Of a DNA stretch of 64,000 nt, positions 61,527 through 64,000 are shown piece after piece. Each line of letters starts with the position of its first letter. The stretch's first letter is position 1. The notes beneath the pieces were generated by a model. The model worked only from the letters and a program-made list of their open reading frames with translations, searched no databases and was not told the origin of the DNA. The DNA comes from Blautia parvula (GTDB lineage: Bacteria; Bacillota; Clostridia; Lachnospirales; Lachnospiraceae): positions 1,364,001 through 1,428,000 of the forward strand of contig NZ_CP084061.1 of the NCBI RefSeq assembly GCF_020215665.1. Direction: 5' to 3'. The position numbers were made by a program, and so were the translations under genes.

Positions 61527-61554
61527 TTGCAGGCTGCAGGAAATGTAGTATAAT
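61527..61554 (+). promoter_or_regulatory. Promoter of the gene at 61624
   Basis: TTGCAG (61527-61532), 16-bp spacer, TATAAT (61549-61554), about 80 bp after the last array motif and 64 bp before GGGAGG. Confidence 0.7.
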
Positions 61555-61623
61555 AGTGTCTGGCTGTCCGGATGATCTCCATGCCGGACTGTATCATAAA
61601 ACTGCACGGGAGGTCTTGTGAAA

Positions 61624-62166
61624 ATGAATCTGATATTCCGGAAAAATTTTAAAAATGCAGTGGAACGTGTGCTTCATGTTCCCCATAACTATACAGGCGG
61701 TATTCTGGAAATGACCTTTGTGTTGGATTATGCGCTTTCCAAAGAATGTGCCGTATCCATGACAAAAGAGATTGCCGCTGTGCTCCGCTCTCACAGCCAG
61801 GTCTTCCAGAATGTCCGGCTCAACCTTCTGCACTGGAAGGAGAACGAGGTGCTTGTAAACCAGGTGGTGCCAATTTCCATGCTGCAGCTTGGGAGAGGGT
61901 TGGAAAACTATGAATCCCTGCCCGGAAATAAATCCCTGGACACCCTTACAGATACCCTGAAACGCTTCCACGCCAGGTCTAAGCTGGTAATCTGCCTGCT
62001 CGGTACAGGATCTGCCGCAGGCGCGGTGGTGCTGGATGAGGAGAGGACAAAAAAGAATCTGCAGCCATTTCTTGGGCGGAAGAGTATATTCTTATGTGTG
62101 CAGGAGGACGGGGAATGCGTTAGTCCGGAGATTGTGATGGGGGCTGAAATACTTTCCAAAATATAA
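61624..62166 (+). CDS. unknown protein, possible VWA-like fold
   Basis: 180 aa, family not recognised. It begins MNLIFRKNFKNAVERVLHVPHNY. A pattern of buried strands (MTFVLDYALSKE, VRLNLLHWKEN, KLVICLLGTGSAAGAVVL, RKSIFLCVQEDGE) with helices between fits a von Willebrand A-like alpha/beta fold, but the metal-site DxSxS motif is absent (DYALS stands in its place). Soluble, no signal peptide. The ATG at 61624 is 10 nt after GGGAGG; a GTG at 61618 is only 4 nt away. It has its own promoter and terminator and lies directly behind the 74-bp array. Confidence 0.72.
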   Translation: MNLIFRKNFKNAVERVLHVPHNYTGGILEMTFVLDYALSKECAVSMTKEIAAVLRSHSQVFQNVRLNLLHWKENEVLVNQVVPISMLQLGRGLENYESLPGNKSLDTLTDTLKRFHARSKLVICLLGTGSAAGAVVLDEERTKKNLQPFLGRKSIFLCVQEDGECVSPEIVMGAEILSKI

Positions 62167-62173
62167 GGACACA

Positions 62174-62236
62174 AAAAACGGAGACTGCATTGCCGGGGAA
62201 TATATCCATATTCCCCGGCAGCATAGTCTCCTTTTT
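62174..62236. terminator. Long hairpin terminator
   Basis: Arms of about 24 bp (GGAGACT with AGTCTCC, inner GCCGGGGAATAT with ATATTCCCCGGC), followed by TTTTTCC on the plus strand and preceded by A6, so it ends transcription from both convergent genes. Confidence 0.93.
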
Positions 62237-62245
62237 CCGTTTTCC

Positions 62246-63601
62246 TTATCCCTTTGCCAGATTCAGCAGAGATTCCTTTAACTCCGGCACTGCCGCCTTC
62301 ACAATTCCTCTTATCCGCTCAAAAGCCTCCGCATCTGCCGCCTCAATCCGGTACGTCATGGCCTGTTCCGTTACAGATTTTCTGAGCAGGAACCAGCCGT
62401 CTGCAAATTCAATACGCACACCGTCCATTCTGCTCACAGGATAGCATTCTCCCATCTCTGCCGCCTTATCCAGCCATTTTTCCTGTTCCTCATAGGGGCA
62501 GAAGACCCTCAGATCCGGTGTGATGATGGAATCCGGAAACTCTTCTGCCATCTCTGCCAGGCTCCTGCCTTCCTCCTCCAGGATTTCGCACATTTTCAGT
62601 GTTGCGTAAAGGCCGTCATCTCTGCCGATTTCCCGGAAGAAAAAATGTCCGCTGATCTCCCCTGCTGCCAGTGCCCGTTCCTTTAAAAAACGCTGCTTGA
62701 TGAATCCGTATCCGCTCCGCTCCATAACAGGCATCCCACCGTAAGCCAATATGGTATTCTTCACCAGGGAGGCGCTTTTCTGATCATATACAAATGAACC
62801 CGGGCCTCCTTTCAAATACTGACGGATAAAAACGGCAAAGCTTTTCTCACTGGTCAGATAATGCCCCCTGTTGTCAATAAAGACAACTCTGTCCCCGTCT
62901 CCGTCATAAGCGGCTCCCAAATCTGCCCCTGTTTCCAGAACTTTCTTACAGACATCTGCAAGGCAGTTATACTCTGCAGGATTGGGGTTCCTGTTCGGAA
63001 AATTTCCGTCGTATCCGCAGTAAAGCCGGCTCACCTCATACCCCATTGTTTCCATGATCTGTGGTACAATTTTACTGGTGGCGCCATCACAGCAGTCCAG
63101 GACTATCTTCAGACTTCCCTTTCTGCAGTTTCTTTCTATGAAAGCCGCGTAGTTTTTCTCCACATTTCTTGTTTCATATGAGCCGTTCCCTGTTAAGAAG
63201 TCTCTCAGGTGCACCAGATTCTCCACCTTTTTGATTTCTTCCGACGTCACCGGGAAATTCCCGAACATCATTTTAAATCCATTATACCGTGCCGGGTTAT
63301 GGGATGCTGTGACCATGATTCCTCCCTGCGGCGCTTCGGTTCCAAATTCCGCTGCGTCCAGAGCGTAATAAAACATAGGTGTGGTCACACAGCCTACATC
63401 TATCACATGGATGCCCGTTTCCATCAGTCCCCGCATAAGAGAGGCCTTCAAAACCGGTGTTGACAGGCGGATATCCCCTCCCACCGCCAGCCGCTTTCCC
63501 CTCTGCAGGGTCCCGACTGCTTTGCCGATGAGGTAAGCATCCTTTTCATCAAATTCCTCTCCGTATATCCCCCGTATATCGCAGTCTTTATAAATACTCA
63601 T
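62246..63601 (-). CDS. phosphoglucomutase/phosphomannomutase
   Basis: 451 aa. It shifts phosphate between C1 and C6 of hexose phosphates. The phospho-serine is S100 in MVTASHNPARYNG, the Mg site is DGDGDR (233-238), the sugar-binding loop AAGEISGHFFF, and the phosphate-binding loop MDGVRIEFADGWFLLRKS near the C-terminus. The length and order match the ManB/AlgC-type family rather than PGM of the larger type. It starts 18 bp after the stop of the kinase gene, so the two may be an operon. Confidence 0.94.
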   Translation of the reverse strand: MSIYKDCDIRGIYGEEFDEKDAYLIGKAVGTLQRGKRLAVGGDIRLSTPVLKASLMRGLMETGIHVIDVGCVTTPMFYYALDAAEFGTEAPQGGIMVTASHNPARYNGFKMMFGNFPVTSEEIKKVENLVHLRDFLTGNGSYETRNVEKNYAAFIERNCRKGSLKIVLDCCDGATSKIVPQIMETMGYEVSRLYCGYDGNFPNRNPNPAEYNCLADVCKKVLETGADLGAAYDGDGDRVVFIDNRGHYLTSEKSFAVFIRQYLKGGPGSFVYDQKSASLVKNTILAYGGMPVMERSGYGFIKQRFLKERALAAGEISGHFFFREIGRDDGLYATLKMCEILEEEGRSLAEMAEEFPDSIITPDLRVFCPYEEQEKWLDKAAEMGECYPVSRMDGVRIEFADGWFLLRKSVTEQAMTYRIEAADAEAFERIRGIVKAAVPELKESLLNLAKG

Positions 63602-63619
63602 GTAACACTCCTTCGCTGT

Positions 63620-64000
63620 TCATCCTTTTCCAAGCTGATATCTCTCTTGATACGCCTCAAATGCACACTGATAAAGCTCATCATATAGAGAGGTAAGCCC
63701 GTACACCGGCTCAATGATGTCCCGGTAAGAAATCATGTGCCCTGCTGCCTCCGGTAAATCATGGTAGCAGGAAGCCGATGCCGCTAAAATCGCACATCCC
63801 ATAGCCGCCCCCGTATTCTCCGGCACTTTCAGCATCCTGTCCAGTACACTTGCCCGTATACGCAGCCACTCCGATGATCTGCAGGCCCCGCCTGTTGTAA
63901 AGATCTCCTGTCCCACACAGGCGCCGCACTCCTGCATATGTTCAAAGGCCAGCCGTTCAGCGTAGGCCACACCTTCCATGAGCGCAGCATAATGAATCTG
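63620..64000 (-). CDS. FGGY family carbohydrate kinase (C-terminal part)
   Basis: The frame is open through the window edge; 126 codons are visible and the N-terminal three quarters are missing. The visible end reads MEGVAYAERLAFEHMQECGACV, TTGGACRSSEWLRIRASVLDRMLKVPENTGAAMGCAILA, the FGGY C-terminal domain with its ATP-binding glycines (TTGGACRS). Kinases of this family use xylulose, glycerol, rhamnulose, ribulose or similar; the specificity cannot be read from this part. Confidence 0.85.
   Translation of the reverse strand, partial: QIHYAALMEGVAYAERLAFEHMQECGACVGQEIFTTGGACRSSEWLRIRASVLDRMLKVPENTGAAMGCAILAASASCYHDLPEAAGHMISYRDIIEPVYGLTSLYDELYQCAFEAYQERYQLGKG

Noticed and set aside
1-64000. 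tRNA or rRNA genes, insertion sequences, integrases, attachment sites
   Set aside because: No T-loop GTTCGA-type clusters with acceptor stems, no transposase or integrase motifs and no flanking direct repeats were seen on either strand. A tRNA-scan program would be needed to be certain about tRNAs.

Overview
The window looks like a chromosome segment of an anaerobic, low-to-mid GC Firmicute, most likely a Lachnospiraceae gut bacterium (Blautia-like; genus is a guess). Reasons: oxygen-sensitive enzymes throughout (a 2-oxoacid:ferredoxin oxidoreductase, two pyruvate formate-lyase/activase pairs), strong AGGAGG ribosome binding sites, TTGACA/TATAAT promoters, a Gram-positive LexA box, DUF4179 and PucR regulators, and Firmicute-type TPP and ZTP riboswitches ending in intrinsic terminators. 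I saw no tRNA, rRNA, CRISPR array, prophage or insertion sequence.

Layout. 1-7.8 kb: a minus-strand catabolic operon (Na+/solute symporter, 2-hydroxyacid dehydrogenase, four-subunit 2-oxoacid:ferredoxin oxidoreductase, ADP-forming acyl-CoA synthetase) divergent from a GntR/FadR regulator, with two CTGGT-N3-ACCAG operators placed on a near-perfect promoter. Together the genes read as: import a hydroxy- or oxo-acid, oxidise it, convert it to acyl-CoA, and recover ATP. 7.8-10.2 kb: paired hairpins, a cold-shock gene, a duplicated-domain unknown and a metal-exporter-like membrane protein. 10.4-13.6 kb: pflB-pflA behind a ZTP riboswitch. 13.6-16.8 kb: thiamine salvage operon thiM-thiE-HAD-thiD behind a TPP riboswitch. 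16.8-20.8 kb: an ABC-F ribosome-protection-type ATPase with an attenuator-like leader, an unusual YbaK-PAS-GGDEF fusion and an ArsC/Spx-like protein. 21-24.1 kb: a second pflB-pflA pair with no riboswitch and a palindromic operator instead. 24.2-28.2 kb: PucR regulator, MFS transporter and URO-D-family protein sharing a TGCAGAAC-type motif.

28.2-39.5 kb: mostly single genes: DUF362, arylamine N-acetyltransferase, a LexA-controlled Y-family polymerase with a small partner and a nearby SRAP protein, rarA, an ECF sigma/DUF4179 pair, an esterase, DUF2200, rhamnose mutarotase and an aldo/keto reductase. 39.5-43.7 kb: a MarR-controlled heterodimeric ABC exporter. 43.9-50.1 kb: LysR, then a hydantoinase/DUF917/PucR/RluA cluster. 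50.2-54.2 kb: a lone OLD-like ATPase-TOPRIM protein and a membrane diguanylate cyclase. 54.2-59.6 kb: Dus, FliB-like, GlgX and YkgJ-like genes. 59.7-64 kb: an esterase, a 1.2 kb non-coding stretch with a 74-bp tandem array whose core motif is spaced at about 3 and 4 helical turns, a small unknown gene behind its own promoter, phosphoglucomutase/phosphomannomutase and the end of an FGGY kinase.

The observations I would follow first are the helically phased array (60.7-61.45 kb), the YbaK-PAS-Cys-GGDEF fusion (18.6-20.5 kb), the complete acid-to-ATP operon with its double operator (1-7 kb), and the two hairpins with complementary loops (7.85-7.90 kb). Everything here was read by eye; no database search or folding program was run.
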